Assembly (NCBI GenBank): GCA_003354135.1
Contig: PIVK01000003.1
Coordinates: 1-64,000, forward strand
DNA length: 64,000 bases
From: Rhodospirillales bacterium
Lineage (GTDB): Bacteria; Pseudomonadota; Alphaproteobacteria; Rhodospirillales; GLO-3
Direction: 5' to 3'
The position numbers were made by a program, and so were the translations under genes. Shown here piece by piece: positions 35,433 to 45,175 of this stretch (position 1 is its first letter; every line of letters begins with the position of its first letter). The notes beneath the pieces are model-generated. The model had not been told where the DNA came from and searched no databases. It saw nothing but the letters and a program-made list of their open reading frames with translations.

Positions 35433-35948
35433 TCAGTCCTGCCTCAGGATCGCCTGCTGCCACCCGATGAGCAGCCGCGAGAGCAATGGGAAGAGGCCGA
35501 GAGATACCAGGTATTGGAAGAACCCGGAGCGCCCATCAATGAGGTCCATGTGCACGGTCGACACCATCCCCCACTGGATGATCCCGACCCCGCCGGCCAC
35601 CAGCGCGAACCCCAACCAGATGATGGGGAAGGATTTGCCGACGAAGAACTGCCTTTGGCTCAGGACCACCCAGTAGGCGATCAGGAAGACCAGGGCGTTC
35701 ACCCCCAGCGGCAGGCCGACCAGCGCATCCTCCATCAGGCCGATGACGAAAACGGCCGCCGCCGGCATGAGTTCTGGGCGGTAAATCGTCCAGTGATAGA
35801 TGGCCATAAGGGGCAGCATGGGAGCGATGTCGGAAAACCCGGGAAGGCGCAGGGGAATGAGCCCCGCTATGACGAGCACCAACGTCAGGCCGAACGGCGT
35901 CATCTGGCGGGCAAACACGTCCAGCCGGAACCAAAGGGTCCGCTTCAT
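35433..35948 (-). CDS. mreD: rod-shape-determining protein MreD
   Basis: 171 residues with five or six membrane helices and few conserved polar residues, typical of MreD. PELMPAAAVFVIGLMEDALVG matches the conserved P-F-xGLxxD family segment. Bridges MreC and the RodA-PBP2 polymerase. Its start overlaps the mreC stop by 4 bases. Confidence 0.88.
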   Translation of the reverse strand: MKRTLWFRLDVFARQMTPFGLTLVLVIAGLIPLRLPGFSDIAPMLPLMAIYHWTIYRPELMPAAAVFVIGLMEDALVGLPLGVNALVFLIAYWVVLSQRQFFVGKSFPIIWLGFALVAGGVGIIQWGMVSTVHMDLIDGRSGFFQYLVSLGLFPLLSRLLIGWQQAILRQD

Positions 35949-36841
35949 CGGCCCGCGGCCCTGTCCCCCCTCGCCGGTGCCCTGAGGCCTTTCGTCGACG
36001 GCAGAATCCCCCGCAGACCGAAATCAACGACGCGGACATATTCCAGCGCATCGGGTTCGACGAAGGGTGTCACGGCAATCCCCGATTCACCCACCGACGA
36101 CACCACCCCGACGGGCAGGCCGGGCGGGAAGGCCCCGCCATGACCCGACGTCGCGATGCGATCGCCAACCGACACCTCGGCGGACGGCGGAAGGTGGATC
36201 AGTTGCGGCGCCTTCCGGTTGTTGCCGGCCAAGACCGCCCGTGTGCGTGTCGACTCGACGACAACCGGGATGCGGGAGTTGAGATCGGACAGCAACAGCA
36301 CCCGTGAGGACCTTGCCCCGACATCGGCCACACGTCCCACCAGACCCTCGCCCGTGGTGACGGCCTGTCCCTTGCGCACTCCGTCACGGGCCCCGGCATT
36401 GAGCAGCAGTGAGCGGACGAAAGCGCCCCCCGAATCCGCGATCACGCGACCGCTGACGAAGCTGATCTCATCGTCGGGAATGAAATTGAGCAAGCCGCGC
36501 AGGGCGCCGTTTTCAGAATCCAGCTTGCGGGCCATGGCCTGCCAGTGCAGCAGGCGGGTGTTTTCCTCTTGCAGGCGGGTGTTCTCGCCATGCAGGTGGG
36601 CCAGTTCTTCGACCTGGCGGACGATGTTGGCCACGGCCGCAGCGGGCCGGGACAGGACATCCATGATCGGCACCAGGGAATCAGTCAACTGGCCGCGGAC
36701 TTTCTCCATCAAAACCACATCGGCCTTGCCTAGCATCATCAGTGCGAAGGCACCAATCACCAGACCCAAATAGGCAAACCGGTGCGCAGCCCCTTTGATG
36801 GGCTGAGCCACGCGGTGAAACGGACGCGATCGCTCCTTCAA
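35945..36841 (-). CDS. mreC: rod-shape-determining protein MreC
   Basis: 298 residues. One N-terminal membrane helix (~22-42), a coiled coil (~80-115: HLHGENTRLQEENTRLLHW), then the periplasmic double beta-barrel domain (GEGLVGRVADVGARSSRVLL, GDRIATSGHGGAFPPGLPVG). Scaffold that activates PBP2. Begins 114 bases after mreB. Confidence 0.93.
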   Translation of the reverse strand: MKERSRPFHRVAQPIKGAAHRFAYLGLVIGAFALMMLGKADVVLMEKVRGQLTDSLVPIMDVLSRPAAAVANIVRQVEELAHLHGENTRLQEENTRLLHWQAMARKLDSENGALRGLLNFIPDDEISFVSGRVIADSGGAFVRSLLLNAGARDGVRKGQAVTTGEGLVGRVADVGARSSRVLLLSDLNSRIPVVVESTRTRAVLAGNNRKAPQLIHLPPSAEVSVGDRIATSGHGGAFPPGLPVGVVSSVGESGIAVTPFVEPDALEYVRVVDFGLRGILPSTKGLRAPARGDRAAGR

Positions 36842-36955
36842 GTGTCCCCCCGAAACGTGGAGAGTAAAAACACATTCTGCGTGCGAGCAGAGACCGCCGC
36901 TACACTAATCCATTATTTAGAGTGCGACAAGAGACGACTGCGCCCACTACAGAAC

Positions 36956-38119
<1,164 letters not shown>

Positions 38120-38122
38120 TTA

Positions 38123-39679
38123 TCAGACCGACAAATCGTTGCCGGGAGCTGATTTTTCGCGCCTTATCAGCAGGCGGTTCAAGGCGTTCAGGTACGCCCT
38201 GACGGACGCCACCATGGTGTCGGTGTCAGCCCCTTGCCCGTGGGCGATGTAGCCATCTTCCTCCAGACGCACACTGACCTCGGCCTGGGCGTCGGTTCCC
38301 TGGGTCACGGCATGGACCTGGTAGAGCTTGAGACGGGCTTCGTGGGGGAACAGCTCGCGAATCGCCTCGAAGGCCGCGTCGACGGGGCCGTCGCCGGTCT
38401 GCTCTGTCGATTTTTCTTCCCCGTCGACATCGAGACCGAGAATCGCCTTGGCCGGGTGGGCGGTGCCGCAGACGATCTCCAGCAGGACCAGGCGCACCCG
38501 GTCATACATCTGAGACATCGCGTCGTCGACGAGCGCCACGATATCCTCGTCGAAGACCTCCTTCTTCTTGTCGGCCAGGTCTTTGAAGCGTTTGAAGGCG
38601 TTATCCACCGCGGCATCGTCCAGGTCGTAGCCAAATCCGATCAGCTTGTTCCTGAAGGCGTGGCGCCCGGAGTGTTTGCCCAACACCAGAGCCGACTTGG
38701 AGAGCCCCACAGATTCCGGGGTCATGATCTCGTAGGTCTGGGCATGCTTCAGCATGCCGTCCTGATGGATGCCGGACTCATGAGCGAAGGCATTGGCGCC
38801 GACGATGGCTTTGTTGGGCTGCACGGCGAAGCCGGTGACGTTGGATACCAAACGCGACGCCTTCATGATGCGTGTCGTGTCGACGCCGGTCTCGAACGGC
38901 ATGTGATCATGACGGGTTTTAAGCCCCATCACGATCTCCTCCATGGCCGCATTTCCGGCCCGTTCGCCCAGCCCGTTGATGGTACATTCCACCTGTCGTG
39001 CACCCACCTGCACGGCGGCCAGCGAGTTGGCCACCGCCAGACCTAAATCGTTGTGGCAATGGACCGAGATCACCGCCCGATCAATGTTGGGCACGCGGTC
39101 GAACAGCATACGGATCAAGGCCCCGTACTCGTCGGGCACCGCATAGCCCACCGTGTCGGGGATATTGATGGTCCCGGCGCCCGCGGCAACGGCCGCCTCG
39201 ACGCAGCGGCAGAGGAAATTGTGCTCGGTGCGCGACCCGTCCTCGGCCGACCATTCCACGTCGTCGGTGAAGGTGCGGGCGAACGCAACGCTTTCGGTGA
39301 CCTTCTCCAACACCTTCTCAGGCTCCATCTGCAGCTTGTACTTCATGTGCAGGGGGCTGGTGGAGATGAAGGTATGGATGCGACCCCGGGCGGCGGGGCG
39401 GATGGCTTCGGCGCATCGCTCGATATCGCCCTTGGTCGCGCGCGCGAGACCACAAACGGTAGAGGTCTTCACCTTCTTGGCGATCTCGTTGACGGCTTCG
39501 AAGTCCCCATTCGAGGCAATGGGGAACCCGGCTTCGATGACATCCACCCCCATCTCCTCGAGGACGGACGCTATGTGCAGCTTCTCCTCCAGGTTCATGG
39601 ACGCGCCCGGCGATTGCTCGCCGTCGCGCAAGGTGGTGTCGAAAATGACGATCCGGTTGGGATTCTGCTGGGGACTCAT
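38123..39679 (-). CDS. leuA: 2-isopropylmalate synthase
   Basis: 518 residues. Condenses acetyl-CoA and 2-oxoisovalerate, the first step of leucine synthesis. The catalytic TIM barrel begins IFDTTLRDGEQSPGASM and has the metal-binding HCHNDLGLAVANS. The LeuA regulatory domain at the C terminus would bind leucine for feedback control. Expression is probably controlled by the leader peptide and attenuator just upstream. No leuBCD in the window. Confidence 0.97.
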   Translation of the reverse strand: MSPQQNPNRIVIFDTTLRDGEQSPGASMNLEEKLHIASVLEEMGVDVIEAGFPIASNGDFEAVNEIAKKVKTSTVCGLARATKGDIERCAEAIRPAARGRIHTFISTSPLHMKYKLQMEPEKVLEKVTESVAFARTFTDDVEWSAEDGSRTEHNFLCRCVEAAVAAGAGTINIPDTVGYAVPDEYGALIRMLFDRVPNIDRAVISVHCHNDLGLAVANSLAAVQVGARQVECTINGLGERAGNAAMEEIVMGLKTRHDHMPFETGVDTTRIMKASRLVSNVTGFAVQPNKAIVGANAFAHESGIHQDGMLKHAQTYEIMTPESVGLSKSALVLGKHSGRHAFRNKLIGFGYDLDDAAVDNAFKRFKDLADKKKEVFDEDIVALVDDAMSQMYDRVRLVLLEIVCGTAHPAKAILGLDVDGEEKSTEQTGDGPVDAAFEAIRELFPHEARLKLYQVHAVTQGTDAQAEVSVRLEEDGYIAHGQGADTDTMVASVRAYLNALNRLLIRREKSAPGNDLSV

Positions 39680-39730
39680 GGTTTTCGTTCCTTACAAACC
39701 CTTAGGACTCAGATGCGCGCACGCCGGCGC

Positions 39731-39804
39731 GCGTTCAAGTGCAAATCCCCTGAACGCCCGCTTTTCCTAAAATCCAATGGGAAACAGCAGCCGACGCTCA
39801 GGGG
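39731..39804 (-). promoter_or_regulatory. leucine attenuator: two mutually exclusive RNA hairpins
   Basis: On the minus strand the end of the leader-peptide reading frame (CCCCTGAGCG, 39795-39804) can pair over 10 bp with CGTTCAGGGG (39747-39756). Alternatively GCGTTCA (39751-39757) pairs with TGAACGC (39731-39737). The two structures compete for the same bases, the expected design of ribosome-stalling attenuation. A classical U-tract is not obvious, so the switch could act on translation or through rho. Confidence 0.6.
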
Positions 39805-39893
39805 CGCCTAAGTCGAAGGGTGTCCAGCAGCAGGGCGCGCGCGGGCCCAGCGGTCGAAACCGCTGCCGTCTTGTCCGTCATCATCGCGTTCAT
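39798..39893 (-). CDS. leuL: leucine operon leader peptide
   Basis: 31 codons, MNAMMTDKTAAV then a tail with ALLLDTLRLRRP: five Leu in eight residues just before the stop codon. Leucine shortage would stall the ribosome over these codons. It lies 118 bases upstream of leuA on the same strand. An in-frame ATG at 39902 is an alternative start. Too short to be found by length, but its position and composition are those of a leu leader. Confidence 0.75.
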   Translation of the reverse strand: MNAMMTDKTAAVSTAGPARALLLDTLRLRRP

Positions 39894-40051
39894 CGCAATC
39901 ATAGTCGCGCCCGGTGCCTTTCAGGTTACTGCTAATGGAAACCTAATCAATGGTAGGGGCAGAATCAAGGCGTGATTTAACGACCATGCAGATGCAGTGG
40001 GGCCTCGTCGTGAAACCAGCTATTATGAAGACGGATTGGGAGATTAGGCCC

Positions 40052-41245
40052 ATGTCGCATGCTTGGTACGACCCCAGCACCTACTTGCTGGCCCTTGAGA
40101 TCGAGGACCTGGATGTTGTCGAGGCCGTGTTCGGCGAGAGCGCCGTCTCGCGGGCGCTGGAAGAATTGGGCGAGGGGTTCCGTAAGGTCGGCGCTCAGGC
40201 CCTGGCCCGTCATGCGCCCCTTCCCGTGGCCAGCAGTCAATACGCAGGCCGCTGGATCGCTCCCTTTCAAATCCTCGACAGCGTGCTGCACGAGGTGCCG
40301 CAAGAACAGCAACAGGCCATCGCCGCCACGGCGCGGCGTTTGTCCCGCACCTTGTTCCAGGAGATCTTCGGCTCAGGTTCAGGGGCCCGGATCGCCTTCA
40401 AAGTCGCTGTGGTCGAGGCACCTGAGCAGGCAATGGATATCGACGGCCGTCTTGACATCGTCTTTTCAGGGGAACCTGTCGAAATCGGATGCTGCGCGGA
40501 TATCGGGAAAGCGAAAATTCGGCGGATCGTCGCCAAGAAGGACATCCGCATCTTACTCCAGCCCATCGTGTCATTCCCCGAAGGAGCGACGATCGGTTTC
40601 GAGGCACTCACCCGGGGGCCCGGGGGCGGCCCTCTCGAACAGCCGGCTTTCCTGTTCGGCACCGGCGAACACCACGGCCTGGGAGCGGACCTTGAAATTG
40701 CCTGCATCGAGCGCGCCCTTGAGGTCGCAGAGAGCCTTCCCGCACCTTATTGGCTGTCGGTGAATGCCAGCCCCGATTTGCTCGGATCGGATGCCTTGAA
40801 GGCTCTGTCGCGCAGAACTGTCGACACTCCTCTTGAGGGACGGCTTGTGGTCGAATTGACGGAACACATGTCCGTGGACAACGCTGAGGCTCTCGTCGGC
40901 GACGTCGAGGACCTGAAAGCGTACGGCATCAGGTTCGCTCTGGACAATGCCGGCTGCGGTTACGCCGACCTGCAGGTGGCGCGCGTCCTTGCTCCGGATA
41001 TAGTCAAGCTGTGCATTGCCATTATCCGGCAGCTTGAACCGATGGCCGATATCGTGGACGACGTAACAGCGGCGGTTCTTCTCTTGGAAGGACTGGGTGT
41101 TTCGGTCTTGGCCGAAGGAGTCGAGACTATGGACCAGGTGGAACTGCTCAGGTCAACCGGCGTCAAACTGGCTCAGGGTTATCACTACGGCCGCCCCGCT
41201 CCGGCCGAACAGGTGTTGGCCCGCTTAGGGCTCGCGACAAAATAA
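40052..41245 (+). CDS. EAL-domain protein with altered metal-site residues
   Basis: 397 residues from the chosen ATG, which has GGGAGA 8 bases upstream; the frame extends to 39950. The N-terminal ~160 residues are unassigned. The C-terminal EAL domain (~175-395) keeps Glu in GFEALTRGP, Asn in SVNASPD, Glu in VELTEH, Lys in DIVKLC and Glu in LAEGVET. However the DDFGTGY loop is DNAGCGY (second metal Asp is Asn) and the KxD Asp is Cys. Cyclic-di-GMP hydrolysis is therefore doubtful; it may be a c-di-GMP receptor. No membrane segments. Confidence 0.85.
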   Translation: MSHAWYDPSTYLLALEIEDLDVVEAVFGESAVSRALEELGEGFRKVGAQALARHAPLPVASSQYAGRWIAPFQILDSVLHEVPQEQQQAIAATARRLSRTLFQEIFGSGSGARIAFKVAVVEAPEQAMDIDGRLDIVFSGEPVEIGCCADIGKAKIRRIVAKKDIRILLQPIVSFPEGATIGFEALTRGPGGGPLEQPAFLFGTGEHHGLGADLEIACIERALEVAESLPAPYWLSVNASPDLLGSDALKALSRRTVDTPLEGRLVVELTEHMSVDNAEALVGDVEDLKAYGIRFALDNAGCGYADLQVARVLAPDIVKLCIAIIRQLEPMADIVDDVTAAVLLLEGLGVSVLAEGVETMDQVELLRSTGVKLAQGYHYGRPAPAEQVLARLGLATK

Positions 41246-41298
41246 CCGCTGCGGATTGCGCCGGATTTTTGACGGAGTGGTTATTTTGTCACGAGCCC
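41228..41298. terminator. 20-bp inverted repeat between convergent genes
   Basis: GGGCTCGCGACAAAATAACC (41228-41247) and its inverted copy (41279-41298) match at 19 of 20 bases around a 31-base loop. The left arm includes the last codons and stop of the EAL gene. Probably a bidirectional terminator or an RNA-stabilising stem. Confidence 0.6.
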
Positions 41299-41306
41299 TT
41301 ATCGCC

Positions 41307-42287
41307 TCAAACGCCATAGAAGTCCCGGTACCAGGCTATGAAATTGGGCACGCCAACCGCAATGTCGGTCTTCGGTTCAAATCCGAAGTCGCGGGTCGTG
41401 GCCTCGATGTCGGCGTACGTCTCCCTGACATCACCCGGCTGCATGGGTAAGAGGTCGATTTCCGCCTTTTTGCCCAGCGCCTTCTCCAACTCGCCGATAT
41501 AGGACATCAGGGACTGGGTGCTGTGATTGCCGATGTTGTAGACTCGGGCCGGCGCCTCTTCCCCGGTGTCGTTCGGCGGGTTGTCGAGACACGAGACGAC
41601 CCCGGCAACGATATCGTCGATATAGGTGAAGTCTCGGTACATGTCGCCGTTATTGAAGACCGGGATGGGCTCCCCCACCAGGATCTTCTTGGTAAAAATG
41701 AACAACGCCATGTCGGGCCGCCCCCAAGGACCATAGACGGTAAAGAACCGGAGGCCCGTCTGCGGCAGTTGGTAGAGATGCGCGTAGCAGTGACTCATCA
41801 ACTCCATCGACTTCTTGGTCGCCGCATAGAGCGAAATCGGGGTATCCGTCCTGTCCTCGACCGAGAACGGCAGCTTGATATTGGTGCCGTAGACCGATGA
41901 CGACGAGGCGTAGACCAAGTGCTCTAAGACTTCGAGACGGCGGCAGAACTCCATGACGCAGAGATGACCTTCCACATTGGCGTGGGTATAGGCGTAAGGA
42001 TTGGTCAGCGAGTAGCGCACACCGGCCTGGGCCGCCAGATGGATCACACGGGTCACATCCGGATGCCGGTCCGACAAGGCTTCCATGGCCTGGCGGTCGG
42101 CGATGTCCAGGCGCTCGAAGACGAACGCGTCCCGCTCCTGCAACTGGCGGAGCCGCGCTTCCTTGAGCGTTACGTCATAATAGTCGTTCAGATCGTCAAC
42201 GCCGACGACGCGTTCGCCCCGATCCAGGAGCACGCGGGACACGTGATAGCCGATAAAACCGGCCGCGCCGGTAACGAGGATGGTCAT
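41307..42287 (-). CDS. NAD-dependent epimerase, UDP-glucuronate 4-epimerase type
   Basis: 326-residue extended short-chain dehydrogenase. The glycine motif TGAAGFIGYHV is at the N terminus. The catalytic Ser/Tyr/Lys are in ASSSSVYGTN and SLYAATKKS. The NDYYDVTLKEARLRQL segment and TVYGPWGRPDMA are characteristic of UDP-glucuronate 4-epimerases, which make UDP-galacturonate for capsule or lipopolysaccharide. No other polysaccharide genes are nearby, so the exact sugar is inferred. Confidence 0.9.
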   Translation of the reverse strand: MTILVTGAAGFIGYHVSRVLLDRGERVVGVDDLNDYYDVTLKEARLRQLQERDAFVFERLDIADRQAMEALSDRHPDVTRVIHLAAQAGVRYSLTNPYAYTHANVEGHLCVMEFCRRLEVLEHLVYASSSSVYGTNIKLPFSVEDRTDTPISLYAATKKSMELMSHCYAHLYQLPQTGLRFFTVYGPWGRPDMALFIFTKKILVGEPIPVFNNGDMYRDFTYIDDIVAGVVSCLDNPPNDTGEEAPARVYNIGNHSTQSLMSYIGELEKALGKKAEIDLLPMQPGDVRETYADIEATTRDFGFEPKTDIAVGVPNFIAWYRDFYGV

Positions 42288-42442
42288 GAAAAGCCTTTGC
42301 AGCAGCCGTCCGAACTGCCTTGATATACCGGCTCATCAACCCGACGGCAACCTGGCAACCTAAAGCGCGGTCGACATATATGGAGGTGGTCCGGCTGAAT
42401 AAGACATGGGGCCTTAGGGAACCTTTCTTATCAAGAGTCGGA

Positions 42443-45175
42443 TCAGCTTTGAGGGTGGTTATAGTTCACCTTCACGGCACAGGTTTTAAATTCAGGAATT
42501 TTCCCATGGGGGTCCAATGCCGGATTGGTTAGAAGGTTTGCGGCCGCTTCATGAAAACAAAATGGGATGAAAATCACACCTGGCGGGACATCGCGGTCGG
42601 CCCGGGTGGCGATGGTGATCGTTCCTCTGCGCGAACTGACTTTGATGGCATTCCCGATCGGAATATTTCGCTTTTTCAAATCTTTCGGGTTGAGGCTTGC
42701 TACAGGTCCGGATTCCAACTGATCCAAAACACCGGCACGCCGGGTCATAGCACCAGTATGCCAATGTTCCAACATACGCCCGGTTGTCAGAATATAGGGG
42801 TACTCATCATCGGGGGTTTCATCTGGGGCAACAAGCTCGGTTGCGACCATGCGGGCTTTACCGTTCTCGGATAGAAAGCCGGAGGTAAAAAGAATGCTCT
42901 CTTCATTGGGGTATACAATCGAGTTTTCGTTCTCTAATCGCTGCCACGATATACCGGACAAAGAAGTCATGGTTTGGCTCATTTCGTCGAAAACGTCTTT
43001 GGGGTTGATGTATTGCCAATCCAATCCCAAGCGTTGCGCCAAGGCATTAATGATCCAAAGGTCCTGCCGTGCCTCACCGGGTGGGGTTACGACTTGACGG
43101 CCAATCTGGACCTGCCGGTTGGTATTTGTAAATGTGCCGCTTTTTTCTGCAAAAGCGGAAGCCGGCAGAATGACGTCGGCCAACATGGCGGTTTCGGTCA
43201 AGAAAATGTCCTGTACGACCAAATTCTCCAGTTTTGCCAAGGCGGCTCGGGCTTTGTTGACGTCAGGATCGGACATGGCGGGGTTTTCCCCCATAATATA
43301 CATGCCGGAGATATCACCAGTTTCAATGGCATGCATAATTTCAACAACGGTTAAACCAGGTTGGTTATCCAGCTTACTTTTCCAGAATTTTTCATAATGA
43401 CCATGAACGTCTGCATTCGAAACCGCCTTGTAATCGGGAAAGACCATGGGAATGAGACCGGCATCGGATGCCCCTTGAACGTTGTTTTGTCCACGCAAAG
43501 GATGCAGCCCCGTACCTGGTTTGCCGATATGGCCTGTTGTTAAGGCCAGTGCGATCAAGGCGCGGACATTATCGGTACCATGAACATGTTGGGACACCCC
43601 CATCCCCCAAAAAATAAGGGAGCGTTCCGCCTTGGCGTAAGTCCGTGCAATGTCACGGATGATTTCTGCCTCAATTCCACAAATTGGGGCCATTTCATCT
43701 GGGGAAAAATCGAGGATTGATTTCTTGAGTGTGTCAAACCCTTCGGTGTGGGCAGCGATATAATCCGGATCGATTAAATTTTCATCGATAATACAATGTA
43801 ACATGGCGTTTAAAAGGGCAACGTCCGTACCGGATTTGAACTGAACCATATGTTCGGCATATCGGCTCAACCCTTGGCCGAGAGGATCCATTACGATGAG
43901 TTTCGCCCCATCTTGGACAGCTTGCTTAATATAGCTTGATGCCACGGGGTGGTTTTGTTCGGGGCGCGCACCAATGACAATAATGACATCGGCTTTTTCC
44001 GCATCCATAAAGGGGGCGGAGACGGCAGCAGACCCCAACCCTTCCATCAAAGCCGCGACGGAAGAGGCATGACACAGGCGGGTGCAATGATCGACATTGT
44101 TGGTTTTGAAGGCGGTGCGAATGAGTTTTTGAAACAGGTAGGCCTCTTCACTCGATCCTTTGGCCGAACCAAACCCGGCAATTGCCCTAGGTCCTTTATG
44201 GCGATATATGTTTTTTAGACCTGAGGCGGCTTTGTTTAAGGCTTCTTCCCAAGTGGCCTCTCTGAAATGGGAATAGGGATTTGCGGGATCAATACGTTCC
44301 GAGGAAATTTTAGGGGCATTCTCACGACGAATGAGCGGTTTTGTAAGGCGATGAGGATGGTTGATGTAATCAAAGCCGAAACGCCCTTTAACACAAAGTT
44401 TATTTTGATTGCTGGGACCGTCACGCCCTTCGACTTTAACGATTTTCCCGTCCTGAACATGATAGGTAAGTTGACAGCCAACCCCACAGAACGGGCAAAG
44501 TGAGGCGACTTGCTTTTGGCTGTTGTTTTTTGTGACAACGTGTCCTGTCTGTGGGTTGCGCGGTAAAAGAGCGCCTGTCGGACAAGCTTGAACACATTCG
44601 CCGCAAGCAACACATGCACTTGCATCGACAGGATCATTCTGATCAAAGACGATTTCTGATTTCGCCCCACGAAAAGCCATGCCCAAGATGTCGTTATGTT
44701 GGATGTCTCTGCATGCCCGCACACAATTGGTGCAGTGAATACAGGCATTCAGGTCAACGGCCAATGCAGGATGGGACAGGTCCGGTGCCGTTCGTTCCGC
44801 AGCCTCAAACCGTGAACCGAGTTGCCCCACTTGCTGTGCCATCTTCCAAAAATGCGACTCTTTTTCCGTGCTTTGTTCCGGGGAGGGGTGATCGGCAAGC
44901 AGAAGCTCCATCACCATTTTGCGCGCATTTAAGACTTTTTCGGAAGATGTCCTGACCCGCATGCCTTCGCTGATGGGACGCGAACAGGAGGCGGTCAATG
45001 TGCGCTCTCCTTCGACTTCGACGACACAAAGCCGGCAACTTCCCTCTACCTTATTGTATTGATGAAAACCGGAACACAAATGCGGCAGGGTATTACCTAA
45101 GCGCTTGGCACAATCGAAAATCGTTTCACCGGGGCGGGCCTCAACATTTTGCCCGTCAAGGATAAAGCCGATCAT
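42443..45175 (-). CDS. fdsA: NAD-dependent formate dehydrogenase, molybdopterin alpha subunit
   Basis: 910 residues. It has an N-terminal [2Fe-2S] domain (CSGFHQYNKVEGSCRLC), a His/Cys iron-sulfur region, and two 4Fe-4S motifs (CIHCTNCVRACR and CVACGECVQACP). A further 4Fe-4S motif, LCPFCGVGC, opens the bis-MGD domain. The catalytic residue is Cys in DHCTRLCHAS, not selenocysteine. It oxidises formate to CO2 with electrons passed to the diaphorase subunit. Overlaps the upstream gene by 4 bases. Base composition is visibly more AT-rich than its neighbours. No FdhD or molybdopterin genes are adjacent. Confidence 0.93.
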   Translation of the reverse strand: MIGFILDGQNVEARPGETIFDCAKRLGNTLPHLCSGFHQYNKVEGSCRLCVVEVEGERTLTASCSRPISEGMRVRTSSEKVLNARKMVMELLLADHPSPEQSTEKESHFWKMAQQVGQLGSRFEAAERTAPDLSHPALAVDLNACIHCTNCVRACRDIQHNDILGMAFRGAKSEIVFDQNDPVDASACVACGECVQACPTGALLPRNPQTGHVVTKNNSQKQVASLCPFCGVGCQLTYHVQDGKIVKVEGRDGPSNQNKLCVKGRFGFDYINHPHRLTKPLIRRENAPKISSERIDPANPYSHFREATWEEALNKAASGLKNIYRHKGPRAIAGFGSAKGSSEEAYLFQKLIRTAFKTNNVDHCTRLCHASSVAALMEGLGSAAVSAPFMDAEKADVIIVIGARPEQNHPVASSYIKQAVQDGAKLIVMDPLGQGLSRYAEHMVQFKSGTDVALLNAMLHCIIDENLIDPDYIAAHTEGFDTLKKSILDFSPDEMAPICGIEAEIIRDIARTYAKAERSLIFWGMGVSQHVHGTDNVRALIALALTTGHIGKPGTGLHPLRGQNNVQGASDAGLIPMVFPDYKAVSNADVHGHYEKFWKSKLDNQPGLTVVEIMHAIETGDISGMYIMGENPAMSDPDVNKARAALAKLENLVVQDIFLTETAMLADVILPASAFAEKSGTFTNTNRQVQIGRQVVTPPGEARQDLWIINALAQRLGLDWQYINPKDVFDEMSQTMTSLSGISWQRLENENSIVYPNEESILFTSGFLSENGKARMVATELVAPDETPDDEYPYILTTGRMLEHWHTGAMTRRAGVLDQLESGPVASLNPKDLKKRNIPIGNAIKVSSRRGTITIATRADRDVPPGVIFIPFCFHEAAANLLTNPALDPHGKIPEFKTCAVKVNYNHPQS

